Below are positions 12,540-13,196 of a stretch of 13,196 nucleotides of DNA, piece after piece (the stretch's first letter is position 1; each line of letters begins with the position of its first letter). The stretch is from NCBI GenBank assembly GCA_017390825.1, contig JAFPAK010000158.1:1-13196 (forward strand), read 5' to 3'. Origin of the DNA: Clostridia bacterium. Its GTDB lineage: Bacteria; Bacillota_A; Clostridia; Oscillospirales; Acutalibacteraceae. The translations under genes were made by a program, and so were the position numbers. The notes below the pieces were generated by a model that saw only the letters and a program-made list of their open reading frames with translations, was not told where the DNA came from and did not search any database.

Positions 12540-13196
12540 ATGAGGAAGAAAGTATTTTCAGTAATAGAGCCGGTAGACAATGGCAGTAAGTTGAGTAATA
12601 TTTACGATTTTATAATGATGACAATTATCGTTATAAGCCTTGTTCCACTTGCTTTCAAAGAGACAAATGCCGTTTTTTGGTAGATAGACTACATAACCGT
12701 AAGAATTTTTATCTTAGACTACTTTTTGAGATTGATAACTGCAGATTGCAAAATTAAAAAGTCAGTGGTTTCTTTCTTTATCTATCCGATTACACCAATG
12801 GCCATTATTGATTTAGTTTCCATATTGCCTTCTATTTCTGTCTTGAATAATGGCTTTAGATTATTGAAACTGTTTAGACTGTTAAGGACATTAAAGGTGT
12901 TGCGTGTTTTCAAGTTTTTGCGATATTCAAAAAGTTTCGATATTATAGCTAGTGTGTTTAAAAAACAGAAAAAGTTTTATCTGCAGTTGCGACAATGGCA
13001 GTTGCTTATATTTTGGTTTCTGCTCTTGTAATATATAATGTTGAGCCAGAATCATTTGAGACATTTTTTGATGCTATTTATTGGGCAACCATCTCATTAA
13101 CAACTGTTGGTTATGGCGATATTTATCCAGTAACAACAATCGGTAGAATTGTTACAATGATATCTTCTGCTTTTGGCATTGCAATAATTGCATTGC
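12540..13196 (+). pseudogene. Voltage-gated potassium channel gene, disrupted and cut by the right edge
   Basis: The frame from ATG 12540 encodes the start of a six-helix Kv-type channel: MRKKVFSVIEPVDNGSKLSN, then S1 (FIMMTIIVISLVPLAF). It meets TAG at 12681-12683, after which the same frame continues with S2/S3 (RIFILDYFLRLITADCK, PMAIIDLVSILPSI) and a voltage-sensor S4 with basic residues at every third or fourth position (RLLKLFRLLRTLKVLRVFKF). In the A run at 12969-12973 one base seems to be missing, and the proper continuation shifts frame: AVATMAVAYILVSALVIYN (S5), the pore helix and the selectivity filter TTVGYGD at 13100-13120, then S6 to the window end. One stop and one frameshift make an intact channel unlikely. 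Sequencing error could explain the frameshift but less easily the stop as well. If intact it would conduct K+ across the cytoplasmic membrane. Confidence 0.82.

Overview
The window looks like a chromosome segment from a low-GC Gram-positive anaerobe of the class Clostridia, most likely an Oscillospiraceae/Ruminococcus-type gut bacterium. The signs are purine-rich GGAGG-type ribosome binding sites, near-consensus sigma-A promoters, the Firmicutes orders rpmG-secE-nusG-rplK-rplA and rpsF-ssb-rpsR, a large secreted GH16 glucanase, and a C-terminal module I recognise from clostridial secreted proteins. The genus is inference.

Layout, left to right, with all genes on the + strand. (1) 1-355: the 3' end of a gene cut by the window edge, possibly a SacI-like restriction endonuclease. 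(2) 356-700: a non-coding stretch with an inverted copy of a short repeat, a terminator and hairpin-array repeat copy 1. (3) 714-4109: a 1131-residue secreted multidomain GH16 beta-glucanase with its own promoter and terminator. (4) 4254-5000: the wreck of a secreted lipase-like alpha/beta hydrolase. (5) 5028-7916: a translation/secretion operon, rpmG-secE-nusG-rplK-rplA, ending in a terminator. Its SecE carries an unusual four-helix N-terminal membrane extension, and two similar stem-loops precede rplK and rplA (candidate L1 autoregulation sites). (6) 7939-9131: rpsF-ssb-rpsR behind a perfect consensus promoter and a leader that can pair with the rpsF ribosome binding site (candidate S6:S18 leader). 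(7) 9132-9620: terminators, hairpin-array copy 2 and the second copy of the short repeat. (8) 9574-11904: galK-galT of the Leloir pathway. (9) 11928-12110: a terminator hairpin and hairpin-array copy 3. (10) 12132-12536: a four-helix-bundle (S23/IVP/Avd-like) protein gene with a near-consensus promoter lying directly next to copy 3. (11) 12540-13196: a voltage-gated K+ channel gene broken by a stop codon and a frameshift and cut by the right edge.

The informational genes (5, 6) serve ribosome assembly, transcription elongation and Sec export. The GH16 enzyme and galK/galT concern carbohydrate use, the first by attacking beta-glucan outside the cell and the second by feeding galactose into central metabolism. 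The most unusual content is the three-copy repeat family. Each copy is a string of small hairpins separated by GTGATATT in the left half and by the complementary AATATCAC in the right half. In two copies the core is bounded by a perfect 11-bp inverted repeat that abuts a terminator stem. One copy adjoins a gene for a protein of a family known for nucleic-acid-associated roles, which makes a mobile or RNA-based repeat/protein system worth testing.
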